This document shows positions 1 to 8,162 of a stretch of 64,000 bases of DNA, in pieces. The notes under the pieces are model-generated. The model saw nothing but the letters and a program-made list of their open reading frames with translations, did no database searches and had not been told where the DNA came from. This stretch comes from an uncultured Bacteroidales bacterium. GTDB taxonomy: Bacteria; Bacteroidota; Bacteroidia; Bacteroidales; Paludibacteraceae. The stretch covers positions 62,001 to 126,000 of the forward strand of contig CAMOJA010000002.1 in NCBI GenBank assembly GCA_946616535.1. The letters are read 5' to 3'. The translations under genes were made by a program, and so were the position numbers. Numbering within the stretch: the stretch's first letter is position 1; the number at the start of each line of letters is the position of its first letter.

Positions 1-1074
1 ATAATTGGTATTTTCTTAGGTGCAGTTACGGCGCTTTCTGCCGTAGCGCAGCAGTTGCCGAACAATCATTTTGAGAGTTGGCCCGAGACGTATAATGGCG
101 ATTTGCAGCCGGCCGCATGGCATGGATCGAACGTATCGCAGATAGGTTTGAAGTTCACGTTCTTATATCAGAAGCCCGGTCGCAACGGCGGGTATTGTAT
201 GTATGTGGCTGATCGTTCCGTAGGTGCATTAGGTATTACGGAGGTGGGGCCGGGTTATGTTACTTTGGGTCAGCCTTGGCAGTATCTGAAGGGCTTAAGC
301 GTGAAGAGTGCTACGGCGGGTACGGAAGGTGGTATTGCATGGAAATACCGCCCGGATACGATGTCGGTTTGGATTAAGCGTACGGGTGATCATACGGCGG
401 ATGAGGATTTTCATCTCTTGTATTACTCTTGGCAAGGTACAGCGAAGAGCGGTCAGTACAAGAATAAAGTAGAGAAATGTACGTCTACCGAGCGTATTAA
501 CGAGGAGAGCGATATTCGTCAGGCTACCGATGGCAATGAGTGCGGTACAGACCAACCGGTGAAGCAAGTGGCGGAAGGATGGTACCGTGCGCGTGCGAAG
601 TACAGCACCTGGACACGGATTAAGGTGCCTATTTTCTATATGAATGACGGTCGTCCGACGATGTGCAATGTGATCTTCTCTGCGGGTAATTATCCGGCTT
701 TCCGCGCGAACTACGGATTGTATGCCGGTAATGCGATTTATGTGGATGATGTGGAGTTGATTTATTCGTCGCGCATCGATCGATTAACGATTGATAATAT
801 CGTATGGTCGGAGTTCAATCCGGATAGTGAGGCGGTTCAGATCTATCGAATCGATAAGAAAGACACCCGTTCGGACTTTACGTTCGCCGGTTTCCGCGGT
901 GTTGGTTCGTTAACGAATATCAAGGGTCAAACGGCGCAGTTCAAGGGACGTAAATTGGATAAGCAAGAGATGAGTGTGGTGCCCGGTCAGGTGAATGGTA
1001 AACCGTGGGAAATTACCGTGAAGGCGGAGGACGGCAGTTCGACGCATACCTATAAGATCAAGGTAGTGCGCTAA
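1..1074 (+). CDS. PCMD-domain surface protein, 5' end cut by window edge
   Basis: The reading frame is open from base 1, so the true start lies upstream. The first ~17 visible residues are hydrophobic and end in AVAQQ, the tail of a signal peptide cut near residue 16. The mature part opens with NNHFESWPE and contains Trp/Gly-rich beta-sandwich sequence with a GNAIYVDDVEL strand near residue 245. This is the pattern of the PCMD (putative carbohydrate metabolism) domain common in Bacteroidetes exported proteins. The last ~100 residues look like a small Ig-like domain ending in TYKIKVVR. No lipobox is visible. It is probably envelope- or surface-located and may bind glycans, though substrate and binding residues cannot be read. 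A glycosyltransferase follows 25 bp downstream. Confidence 0.75.
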   Translation: MIGIFLGAVTALSAVAQQLPNNHFESWPETYNGDLQPAAWHGSNVSQIGLKFTFLYQKPGRNGGYCMYVADRSVGALGITEVGPGYVTLGQPWQYLKGLSVKSATAGTEGGIAWKYRPDTMSVWIKRTGDHTADEDFHLLYYSWQGTAKSGQYKNKVEKCTSTERINEESDIRQATDGNECGTDQPVKQVAEGWYRARAKYSTWTRIKVPIFYMNDGRPTMCNVIFSAGNYPAFRANYGLYAGNAIYVDDVELIYSSRIDRLTIDNIVWSEFNPDSEAVQIYRIDKKDTRSDFTFAGFRGVGSLTNIKGQTAQFKGRKLDKQEMSVVPGQVNGKPWEITVKAEDGSSTHTYKIKVVR

Positions 1075-1099
1075 GGAATGGTAGAGAGGAGAGAGAAAA

Positions 1100-2311
1100 T
1101 TGGATTTAGGTAGTTTTAATACGATTGATTGGATCGCGTTGGGTGTAGTAGGTGCGCTGTTCTTGATTCAACTCTATTGGTACAGCCGTTATCTGGCCGC
1201 TCCGGCAAGACGGATGCGCAAGGATAAGAAAGCGAAAGCCAAGGGGCAGGAAATCGAAGAGCAACAAGAGTTACCGGGTGTAACGGTGATTTTGGCGGCG
1301 CATAATGAATGCGTGAACCTCTCGAATTATCTGCAGGCCTTGTTGACGCAGGAGTATCCGACGTACGAGGTGATCGTGGTGGATGATGGTTCGGAGGACT
1401 CGACGCGCGACGTGGTAGAGCAGTATATGCATCGTGATCCGCGATTAAAGATGACCTTTGTGCCGCATGAAGCGCGGGTGGGTTCAACCAAGAAATTAGC
1501 CATCACCCTGGCTGCTAAGGCAGCTCAATACGAATACCTGTTGTTAACCGATGCGGATTGTGTACCGGAGAGCAGCAGTTGGATTCGCGAGATGATGAAG
1601 GGTTTTGGCGCAGAACAAAAGGATATCGTGTTGGGCTTCAGTCCGTATTTTGAGGACAAAGGGCATATTAACCGATTGGTGCGCTTCGACACCTTGTTTA
1701 ACGGATTGCATTACTTAGGCGCCGCGTTGTGCGGACATCCGTATATGGGCGTGGGGCGTAATCTGGCTTATCGCAAGCGTTTGTTCTTTGAATCGGGTGG
1801 TTTTTCGCATCTTATGACCAATAAGGCGGGTGATGATGATTTGTTTGTGAATCATGTAGCGACGCGTTCGAATACGGCCGTTGTGCTGAGTAGAGAGAGT
1901 TATATGTGGTCCACAGCGAAACAGACGATGAAAGAGTGGTGGCAGCAGAAACGCAGACATCTATCGGTTTCGCCGGCTTATATGACAAGTACAAAGTGGC
2001 GTTTGGGTGTAGAGCCGATGACTCGTGGGTTGTTTTATGCAGCGGTGCTGTTGATACTGGTAGGATACGGATGGCAGTTGCTGAAGGCAGGAACGATTGA
2101 TTGGTTAAATCCGGGTTTCCTGGTACCGGCTGTGGCATTAGGCTTATTCCTTTTGCGATGGATTATTCAAACGACGATCATCAATGTGTCGGCACGTCGA
2201 ATGGGGTTGAGACGCTTCGGTATGATGAGTGTACTATGGTTTGATATTGCTTTACCGCTGGTGAACCTCTGGATGTTGGCGGTACCGTTGAAAAAGCAAT
2301 ATAAATGGTAG
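1100..2311 (+). CDS. membrane glycosyltransferase, family 2
   Basis: 403 residues. An N-terminal membrane segment (about 10-30) precedes a cytoplasmic GT-A domain: VTVILAAHNE (about 61-70), VVDDGSEDST (about 93-102), the DxD-type TDADC (about 150) and a QKRRH motif (about 283) matching the QxxRW region of processive family 2 enzymes. Three hydrophobic segments follow (about 310-400). It should transfer a sugar from a nucleotide sugar to a lipid-linked or surface glycan; the acceptor cannot be inferred. The start is TTG at 1100, after a purine-rich GAGGAGAG, because no in-frame ATG lies near. The stop codon overlaps a 7-bp repeat tract. Confidence 0.85.
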   Translation: MDLGSFNTIDWIALGVVGALFLIQLYWYSRYLAAPARRMRKDKKAKAKGQEIEEQQELPGVTVILAAHNECVNLSNYLQALLTQEYPTYEVIVVDDGSEDSTRDVVEQYMHRDPRLKMTFVPHEARVGSTKKLAITLAAKAAQYEYLLLTDADCVPESSSWIREMMKGFGAEQKDIVLGFSPYFEDKGHINRLVRFDTLFNGLHYLGAALCGHPYMGVGRNLAYRKRLFFESGGFSHLMTNKAGDDDLFVNHVATRSNTAVVLSRESYMWSTAKQTMKEWWQQKRRHLSVSPAYMTSTKWRLGVEPMTRGLFYAAVLLILVGYGWQLLKAGTIDWLNPGFLVPAVALGLFLLRWIIQTTIINVSARRMGLRRFGMMSVLWFDIALPLVNLWMLAVPLKKQYKW

Positions 2312-2339
2312 TTAAAAGTTTAGAGTTTAAAGTTTAAAG
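2310..2339. repeat. 7-bp tandem repeat (AGTTTAA)
   Basis: Four units of AGTTTAA, with small variations, beginning inside the TAG stop of the glycosyltransferase and ending 11 bp before the DUF3467 start. Member of the dispersed heptamer family described in the findings. Confidence 0.85.
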
Positions 2340-2350
2340 AAGATAAAATT

Positions 2351-2659
2351 ATGGCAGAACAGAAACAATTATCGATTAACATCGCGCAAGATAAGGCGCA
2401 AGGTGTATTTGCAAACTTAGCGCTGATTGCGCATACTCCTACGGAGTTTGTATTGGATTTCGCACAAATTATGCCGGGTATTCAGCAGGCAAATGTGGTG
2501 GCGCGCGTAGTAGTAACGCCGGATCAGGCAAAGAAGATTCTGGGTGCGCTGCAGAATAACATCGCTCAATACGAGCAGAAGTTCGGTACCATAGAGCCGA
2601 TAGGTGGTCCTGTCAAAGGCAGTACCCTTCCGTTGACCTTCACCGGCGGTGAAGCGTGA
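2351..2659 (+). CDS. DUF3467 family protein
   Basis: 102 residues, soluble, no signal peptide. The pattern LSINIAQDKAQGVFANLA, then EFVLDFAQIMPG and a VVTPDQAKKILGALQ helix, matches DUF3467, a small family widespread in Bacteroidetes with no firm function. Full length for the family. The ATG start is supported by conservation right from the N-terminus. Neighbours (glycosyltransferase, nucleoside phosphorylase) do not reveal a role. Confidence 0.8.
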   Translation: MAEQKQLSINIAQDKAQGVFANLALIAHTPTEFVLDFAQIMPGIQQANVVARVVVTPDQAKKILGALQNNIAQYEQKFGTIEPIGGPVKGSTLPLTFTGGEA

Positions 2660-2669
2660 TGCTTCGCAT

Positions 2670-2703
2670 ATTGAAGATTGAAAATTGAAAATTTGAAATT
2701 TTA
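2670..2703. repeat. 7-bp tandem repeat (ATTGAAA)
   Basis: Four to five units of ATTGAAA/ATTTGAA fill most of the gap between the DUF3467 gene and the nucleoside phosphorylase gene. Confidence 0.8.
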
Positions 2704-2717
2704 AAACTTATATTATC

Positions 2718-3593
2718 ATGAAAACTTTCCCTGCTTCGCAGTTAATCATCAATGCGGATGGTTCTGCATTTCATTTACATTTGAAACCGGAGTTCTTGGC
2801 AGACAAGATTATTTTGGTGGGTGACCAAGACCGTGTAAACATTGTAGCTTCGTTCTTCGATGAAGGTTCTATTGAGTGCGACGTTCAGAGTCGTGAGTTC
2901 CATACCATCACCGGTAAGTATCATGGCAAACGTATCAGTTGTATCTCAACCGGTATCGGTACAGATAACTGCGATATCGTGATGAACGAGATTGACTCGT
3001 TGGCGAATATCGATTATAACACCCGTACGGAGAAAGAGCAAAAACGCCAGTTGGAGATCGTTCGTATCGGTACATGCGGCGGAATGCAGGAGGATATTCC
3101 TCTGGGTACGTTCCTCGTAAGCCAGAAGTCGATCGGTTTCGATGGTGTCCTGGCGTTCTATCACGACCGTGACAAAATGTCTGACCTCGGCTTCGAGAAA
3201 GCGTTGGTTGACTTCATTGGCTATCCGAAAAAGGCGGCTGTACCGTACGTAGTATCGGCTAACCCGGAGTTGGTGGATCGCATCGCGAAGGATGATATGA
3301 TGCGCGGTTGCACGATTGCGGCTAACGGTTTCTATGGCCCGCAAGGACGTAACTTGCGTGTGGATATCGCTGTTCCGGATATCAACGAGAAGATCTCTGC
3401 GTTCCGTTATGAGGGTCAACGCATCACCAACTACGAGATGGAAGGTAGCTGTATCGCAGGTCTGGCTCTGCATATGGGTCATAAGGCTATGACGGTTTGC
3501 TGCGTGATAGCACAACGTAAGGTGGAGGCAGCGAATACGGACTATAAGCCGCGTGTAAAGGAATTAATCAAGACTGTTCTTGAGCGCATCTAA
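2718..3593 (+). CDS. nucleoside phosphorylase, uridine phosphorylase-like
   Basis: 291 residues, cytoplasmic. Hallmarks of the PNP/UDP phosphorylase superfamily: a GDQDRV loop (about 36-41), the phosphate/ribose loop IVRIGTCGGMQED (about 113-125) and the nucleoside-binding NYEMEGSCIAGLA (about 238-250) with the conserved Met-Glu. Length and motif order fit uridine phosphorylase, which cleaves uridine with phosphate to uracil and ribose-1-phosphate in pyrimidine salvage. A purine substrate cannot be excluded from sequence alone. It stands between repeat tract 2670-2703 and a peptidase gene 12 bp downstream. Confidence 0.85.
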   Translation: MKTFPASQLIINADGSAFHLHLKPEFLADKIILVGDQDRVNIVASFFDEGSIECDVQSREFHTITGKYHGKRISCISTGIGTDNCDIVMNEIDSLANIDYNTRTEKEQKRQLEIVRIGTCGGMQEDIPLGTFLVSQKSIGFDGVLAFYHDRDKMSDLGFEKALVDFIGYPKKAAVPYVVSANPELVDRIAKDDMMRGCTIAANGFYGPQGRNLRVDIAVPDINEKISAFRYEGQRITNYEMEGSCIAGLALHMGHKAMTVCCVIAQRKVEAANTDYKPRVKELIKTVLERI

Positions 3594-3605
3594 TTCAAAT
3601 CATAC

Positions 3606-5609
3606 ATGTTAAATCTAAAATCTCAAATATTGCTGCTTTGTGCGGTAGTGCTTTGTGCCTGCCAGCCAAAGCAGCAAACTTCTTTCCAGTATAACGTGGA
3701 TAAGTTTTATGACCTGGAGATCCTGCGCTACGATGTGCCGGAGTTCGATAGTTTGACGCTGCAGCAGAAGCAGTTGATTTATTGCTTGAGTGAGGCGGCG
3801 CTGTGGGGACGTGATATCCTGTTTGACCAGAACGGACGTTACAACCTGCGTATCCGTCGTGCGTGCGAGGCATTGTATCTCAACTATCCGTACGAGAAGG
3901 GTACGGCTGAGTTTGAGGTCTTTGAGAAGTATCTCAAGCGCGTCTGGTTCTCCAATGGTATCCATCATCATTACAGCGAGGATAAGTTCTTGCCGGAGTT
4001 TACGCAAGATTGGTTTGTAGTCGCTTGTGAGAAAGCCGGAGTGGAATATGACGAGGCGATCTTGCCGGTGATGTTCGATCCGAACGTGATGACGAAGCGA
4101 ATGACCGCACAAGACGGTGTGGACCTGATAGCAGGTTCGGCTGGAAACTACTACGGCGAAGGTGTGACGCAGGCTGAGGCCGAAGCATGGTATGCGGCGC
4201 ATAAGGACAACAGTTCTGAACCGCTGTGGATCGGTCTGAATAGCCAACTGGTGAAGAACGAGAAGGGTGAGATTGAAGAGCGCGTTTATAAAGTAGGCGG
4301 TCTCTATGGCGAAGCGCTGGAGCATGTAGTCTATTGGCTCAAAGAGGCGCAGAAATACGTAGAGAACGACCAGCAGCGTGCGGTATTGGAGAAGTTGATC
4401 GCCTTCAATGAGACGGGTGATCTCCAACTCTTCAACGAGTATTGCATTGCATGGGTGAAAGATCTGGAGAGCCGTGTGGACTTTGTGAACGGTTTTACGG
4501 AGACATACACCGACCCGCTTGGTATCACCGGTACATGGGAGTCGATGGTGAACTTCAAGGACCTGACGGCAACCAAGCGTGCACAGTTGATTTCGGAGAA
4601 CGCACAATGGTTTGAGGACCACTCCACAACCGATCCGAAATACAAGAAAGAGGAAGTGAAGGGCGTGAGTGCCAAAGTCATCACCGCGGCTATTCTGGCG
4701 GGCGATTGCTATCCGGCTACGCCGATAGGTATCAACCTGCCGAATGCGAACTGGATTCGTAAGGAGTACGGTTCTAAATCCGTGACGATCGACAACCTGA
4801 TGCACGCCTATAACGAGGCTGCGAAAGGCAACGGTTTCAACGAGGAGTTTATGATCGACGATGAGATTCGTGAGATATACCTCAATTACGGTGCTCAATG
4901 CGGCGATTTACATACCGACTTGCACGAATGTGTTGGACACGGTAGCGGTAAACTGATGCCGGGTGTCAGCAAGGATGCGCTCAAAGAGCATGCTTCGACG
5001 ATAGAAGAGGCCCGTGCGGACCTGTTCGGCTTGTATTATCTGGCGGATCCGAAACTCGTAGAACTGGGCTTACTGCCGAATGAAGAGGCGTTTAAGGCCG
5101 GATACTATCAGCAGATGATGAATGGAGCCATGACGCAGTTGGTTCGTATTGAGCCGGGTAAGGATGTGGAAGAAGCCCACATGCGCAACCGTCAACTGAT
5201 TGCTAATTGGGTACTGGCGCATGTGACGCCGGAGAATCCGGAAGTAGAGATCATCGAGAGAGATGGCAAGCACTACCTGCGCGTGAACGACTATCAGGGT
5301 CTGCGTCGTCTGTATGGCGAACTGTTGGCTGAGATTCAACGCATCACTTCCGAGGGCGACTATGCGGCAGCCAAAGAGATGGTAGAGAGTTATGCGGTGA
5401 AGGTAAATCAGGAACTGCACAACGAGATCTTGGCTCGCTATGAGAAACTGAACTTAGCGCCATATAAGGGTTTTGTCAATCCGGTTTATACGGCTATTCG
5501 CGATGCAGAGGGCAATATCACGGATGTGACGATTGATTTCACGGAAGGATATATCGATCAACACCTGCGTTACAGTCGCGACTACTCGCCGCTACCCGAT
5601 GTTAATTGA
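3606..5609 (+). CDS. dipeptidyl-peptidase III-type zinc peptidase (M49), lipoprotein
   Basis: 667 residues. The N-terminus is a lipoprotein signal (hydrophobic stretch then LCAC, Cys about 19), so it should be anchored in the envelope. The zinc motif HECVGH (about 440-445) is the M49 signature HExxxH, and EEARAD (about 468-473) supplies the third zinc ligand. Length is close to Bacteroides dipeptidyl peptidase III (about 650-680). Expected activity is release of dipeptides from short peptides, which fits periplasmic or surface peptide use. The last codons run into a repeat tract that contains the stop codon. Confidence 0.88.
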   Translation: MLNLKSQILLLCAVVLCACQPKQQTSFQYNVDKFYDLEILRYDVPEFDSLTLQQKQLIYCLSEAALWGRDILFDQNGRYNLRIRRACEALYLNYPYEKGTAEFEVFEKYLKRVWFSNGIHHHYSEDKFLPEFTQDWFVVACEKAGVEYDEAILPVMFDPNVMTKRMTAQDGVDLIAGSAGNYYGEGVTQAEAEAWYAAHKDNSSEPLWIGLNSQLVKNEKGEIEERVYKVGGLYGEALEHVVYWLKEAQKYVENDQQRAVLEKLIAFNETGDLQLFNEYCIAWVKDLESRVDFVNGFTETYTDPLGITGTWESMVNFKDLTATKRAQLISENAQWFEDHSTTDPKYKKEEVKGVSAKVITAAILAGDCYPATPIGINLPNANWIRKEYGSKSVTIDNLMHAYNEAAKGNGFNEEFMIDDEIREIYLNYGAQCGDLHTDLHECVGHGSGKLMPGVSKDALKEHASTIEEARADLFGLYYLADPKLVELGLLPNEEAFKAGYYQQMMNGAMTQLVRIEPGKDVEEAHMRNRQLIANWVLAHVTPENPEVEIIERDGKHYLRVNDYQGLRRLYGELLAEIQRITSEGDYAAAKEMVESYAVKVNQELHNEILARYEKLNLAPYKGFVNPVYTAIRDAEGNITDVTIDFTEGYIDQHLRYSRDYSPLPDVN

Positions 5610-5638
5610 TAATTGGTAATTGGTAATTGGTAATTGGT
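5604..5638. repeat. 7-bp tandem repeat (AATTGGT) at a stop/start junction
   Basis: Five units: AATTGAT then four exact AATTGGT. The stop codon of the M49 peptidase (5607-5609) lies in the first unit and the TTG/GTG start of the EPSP synthase fusion (5634/5637) lies in the last, so the repeat forms both gene ends. Confidence 0.9.
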
Positions 5639-7415
5639 GATTCAACTTCCGATATCAAAATCTATAGCGAATAGAATTCTTCTATTGCAGGCTATCCATG
5701 GAGATCCGCTGATGCGGGTCTCTGCGGGTATGCCGGATGATGTAGTCGTACTGCACGATGCCTTAGAGGCTTTGCAGGAATATCAAAAATCAAAAATCGA
5801 AAATCAACAATCACCATTAGTTCTTCATTTGAAGAATTGTGGTACCGCTTTGCGGTTCTTGCAGGTTCATTTGGAGCAGTGTTATCCGGGCGAACCAATC
5901 GAGTTAACGGGTGATGAACGGCTGATGGAGCGCAAAGGCAAACTGACCAGCCAGATAGACTCTGCCCGTATACTGCATGGTTTGAATGTACCGGTTCAGG
6001 AAAACGAGAGTCCCTATATCACCATGTCTCGCGAACTCGCAAAGAATTATTCAATATCCAATATCCAAGATTCAATTGAAGCGGATTGGAGTGCTGCGGC
6101 TTTCTGGTATGAGTATGTTGCGATTCATGGCGGGGTACTGTTATTAGAAGGTCTGAAGCGCGAGACGCTGCAGGGCGATAAGATGGTTGCGTCTTTGTAC
6201 AGCAAATATTTCGGCGTGATCACCTCGTATACCGATGAAGGGGCGAAGATATATAAATCGTCCTTCCCGCTGAAGTATGATAAGGTAAGTATTGATTTCG
6301 AGAACATACCTGATCTCTATCCGGCGATAGCCTTTACCTGCGAGCGGCTCCATATCACCTTAGAGGCGACCGGAACTTCCCGTTTGCGGTTTAAGGAGTC
6401 GAACCGCTTGACGGCAGTGCGCTTACATGAGGTACGCAACGATCACCGAATGGCGATGGCGCTGATGTGTGCTGATTTCCCGGTGTCAAAAGAAGAGCAA
6501 GGGTGTATTGGAAAGAGTTATCCCCAATTTGTGGAGAATCTGCAGCGTGTGTTGGAGCAAAACCGCAACCGCACCACGAGCACACCGTCCCCTAAGCGCG
6601 AACAGAAAGTACCGTCTATTTCTATCGGACATATTACACCCATCAAGGGCGTCAACGATGAAGGCAAAGGGAAAAAGTTTGCGTTAAGCAAGCTGATTCA
6701 TGGTACAGATACGGAGTATCTATGGTTGCATGACGATGATATAGTGCGGCCGCAAGCCTCCAGAGGAGAGTGTAAATTGAAGAAGGAAGATCCGGATCTC
6801 ATTATCTTGCCGCTTCGGATGGAGAGTGAGAACGAGAAGCCGAGTCTATTGGAGCAACTCCAGATAGCCGAATACGCAGCGATACAGGAATTGACGATGC
6901 GTACGGCAAAAAAGAACCAAGCTATCATGTGCTCTGGTGCGAACCTGATTGTGAGAAGAGAAGTGTGGCTGGAATGCGAGAGTGAGTTGCACCCGGAGAT
7001 CCCGAGCGGGGATGATATGTTCCTGTTGGAAGCCGTGAAGCGGAAAGGATATACGGTGGGTGTGATAGATGAAGAGGAGTATACGGCGGTAGTGCGACCG
7101 ATGACCAATTGGAAAGCGTTCTGGCGGCAACGGATGCGTTGGGCAGGTAAAGCACCGCATTATACGGATAAAGATATTCTGGATTACGGGAAATTTATTG
7201 TGGTAGCGAATGTGCTGCAGATTTTGTTCTTCCCGATCATCCTGATTAAGTTCCCGTACGAGTACAGCCTGATAAAGGCAAGGATGAATAAAAATCACCA
7301 ATCACCAATCACAAATCACAAATTATTTCTAACAGCTTTGCTGTTGGAAATACTCTATCCCTTTTATTTGTTGATTTGCCTGATCGGCGGAATGAATAAC
7401 AAAAAGGAGTGGTAA
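5634..7415 (+). CDS. aroA: shortened EPSP synthase fused to a glycosyltransferase domain
   Basis: 593 residues in one frame. Residues 1-~305 are 5-enolpyruvylshikimate-3-phosphate synthase (shikimate pathway): SKSIANR (8-14), NCGTALRF (about 69-76), TSQ (about 105), IEADWSAAAFW (about 148), KESNRL (about 254), NDHRMAM (about 268) and GKSYP (about 292). All active-site motifs are kept although the domain is roughly 100 residues shorter than usual; the losses fall after ERLMERKG, before IEADWS and between KESNRL and DHR. Residues ~330-593 are the second half of a family 2 glycosyltransferase: HDDDI (about 365), SGDDMF (about 457), QRMRW (about 497), then two membrane segments. The glycosyltransferase lacks its N-terminal nucleotide-binding half. 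Three 7-bp repeat tracts are translated inside the gene. The start is TTG 5634 or GTG 5637, both inside a repeat. Confidence 0.8.
   Translation: MVIQLPISKSIANRILLLQAIHGDPLMRVSAGMPDDVVVLHDALEALQEYQKSKIENQQSPLVLHLKNCGTALRFLQVHLEQCYPGEPIELTGDERLMERKGKLTSQIDSARILHGLNVPVQENESPYITMSRELAKNYSISNIQDSIEADWSAAAFWYEYVAIHGGVLLLEGLKRETLQGDKMVASLYSKYFGVITSYTDEGAKIYKSSFPLKYDKVSIDFENIPDLYPAIAFTCERLHITLEATGTSRLRFKESNRLTAVRLHEVRNDHRMAMALMCADFPVSKEEQGCIGKSYPQFVENLQRVLEQNRNRTTSTPSPKREQKVPSISIGHITPIKGVNDEGKGKKFALSKLIHGTDTEYLWLHDDDIVRPQASRGECKLKKEDPDLIILPLRMESENEKPSLLEQLQIAEYAAIQELTMRTAKKNQAIMCSGANLIVRREVWLECESELHPEIPSGDDMFLLEAVKRKGYTVGVIDEEEYTAVVRPMTNWKAFWRQRMRWAGKAPHYTDKDILDYGKFIVVANVLQILFFPIILIKFPYEYSLIKARMNKNHQSPITNHKLFLTALLLEILYPFYLLICLIGGMNNKKEW
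5782..5816. repeat. 7-bp tandem repeat inside the EPSP synthase part (ATCAAAA)
   Basis: Five units (ATCAAAA twice, ATCGAAA, ATCAACA, ATCACCA), translated as part of a Lys/Gln/Ser-rich stretch just before the conserved NCGTALRF strand. Confidence 0.85.
6049..6076. repeat. 7-bp tandem repeat inside the EPSP synthase part (ATYCAAT)
   Basis: Four units ATTCAAT, ATCCAAT, ATCCAAG, ATTCAAT. Translated as about YSISNIQD; it sits where normal EPSP synthases carry a further 20-25 residues before the IEADWSA motif. Confidence 0.85.
7293..7320. repeat. 7-bp tandem repeat inside the glycosyltransferase part (AATCACM)
   Basis: Two AATCACC and two AATCACA units, translated as NHQSPITNHK between the two C-terminal membrane segments. 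Confidence 0.88.
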
Positions 7416-7433
7416 ACGAACCACTCCTTTTTT
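7401..7433. terminator. bidirectional intrinsic terminator
   Basis: Inverted repeat AAAAAGGAGTGG / CCACTCCTTTTTT with an 8-nt loop. It lies between the convergent ends of the EPSP synthase fusion (+) and the 7449-8147 gene (-), and the + gene's TAA stop is in the loop. Confidence 0.85.
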
Positions 7434-7448
7434 ATTTATGCGCGTGTG

Positions 7449-8147
7449 TTACGCACGTGCACGACGGCGACGATAGCAGAAGAAGGCATATACTGCAGCA
7501 AACAGCGCCATCAGCGGCCAAACGACATCACCCACCGGGGTGATTACTTCGTCCGGAACCGGGTCTTCACGATCGTCCGGATATTCGCCGTCATTGGTCA
7601 TTCTTGCCCGACGGATAATTCCCATTTTCTGATTCACCACTTCTTCCGCAGTTGTAGCACCAACAGCCGTGATGGCATTCGTAGCCAGCGGAATATATAT
7701 GGCACCGGTGTACGACGCTGTGGTGGACTGAATACCTCTGTTGCTACTGCTGCTGGTCGTAGCGAGCACACCTATGCTGCCACTTCCGCCTCCTCCGACA
7801 GAATGCGGCGTAGCGCTGCTTGTCTGATGAATATGGAAAGTAGAGGTACTACTCATGGATTGATTCGGGGTTACCGAACGATAAACCATCGGGGTAGAGG
7901 ATACTTTATGATGCAGCAGGGAAGTAGCCGACGGGCGCGAACCGGATAGCGTAACGGTGGAGTTACTATTAAAGGTAGGCGCGGAAGTAACGGCTACAGC
8001 ACCGGGTTGTATTTCGGTAGTTGCGTTGCGGCTTTCGCGGAGCAGGTACATTACCAGCAGAACCCACAGGCCGGCAACAATAATGCCGACACCAATCATA
8101 ATTTGTTTGTGACGTTGCGATATGGCACGTTGAACAGGACTCATCAT
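7449..8147 (-). CDS. unknown membrane protein with a sorting-signal-like C-terminus
   Basis: 232 residues, family not recognised. An N-terminal membrane segment (about 17-36) is followed by a long Ser/Thr/Gly-rich low-complexity region (about 45-150), a short more ordered part with ATTAEEVVNQKMGIIRRARM, and a C-terminus made of PVGDVVW, a hydrophobic helix and RRRR. That three-part ending resembles the layout of membrane sorting signals but no known signal is matched. It follows the 2256-residue secreted protein gene by 15 bp on the same strand, so the two are probably co-transcribed. It could be an anchor or accessory protein for its neighbour; that is inference from position only. Confidence 0.6.
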   Translation of the reverse strand: MMSPVQRAISQRHKQIMIGVGIIVAGLWVLLVMYLLRESRNATTEIQPGAVAVTSAPTFNSNSTVTLSGSRPSATSLLHHKVSSTPMVYRSVTPNQSMSSTSTFHIHQTSSATPHSVGGGGSGSIGVLATTSSSSNRGIQSTTASYTGAIYIPLATNAITAVGATTAEEVVNQKMGIIRRARMTNDGEYPDDREDPVPDEVITPVGDVVWPLMALFAAVYAFFCYRRRRARA

Positions 8148-8162
8148 AGCTCTCCTCTCTCA

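Noticed and set aside
3615..4898. 427-residue open frame antisense to the M49 peptidase gene
   Set aside because: Codon-bias shadow of the real gene; no promoter and no recognisable domains.
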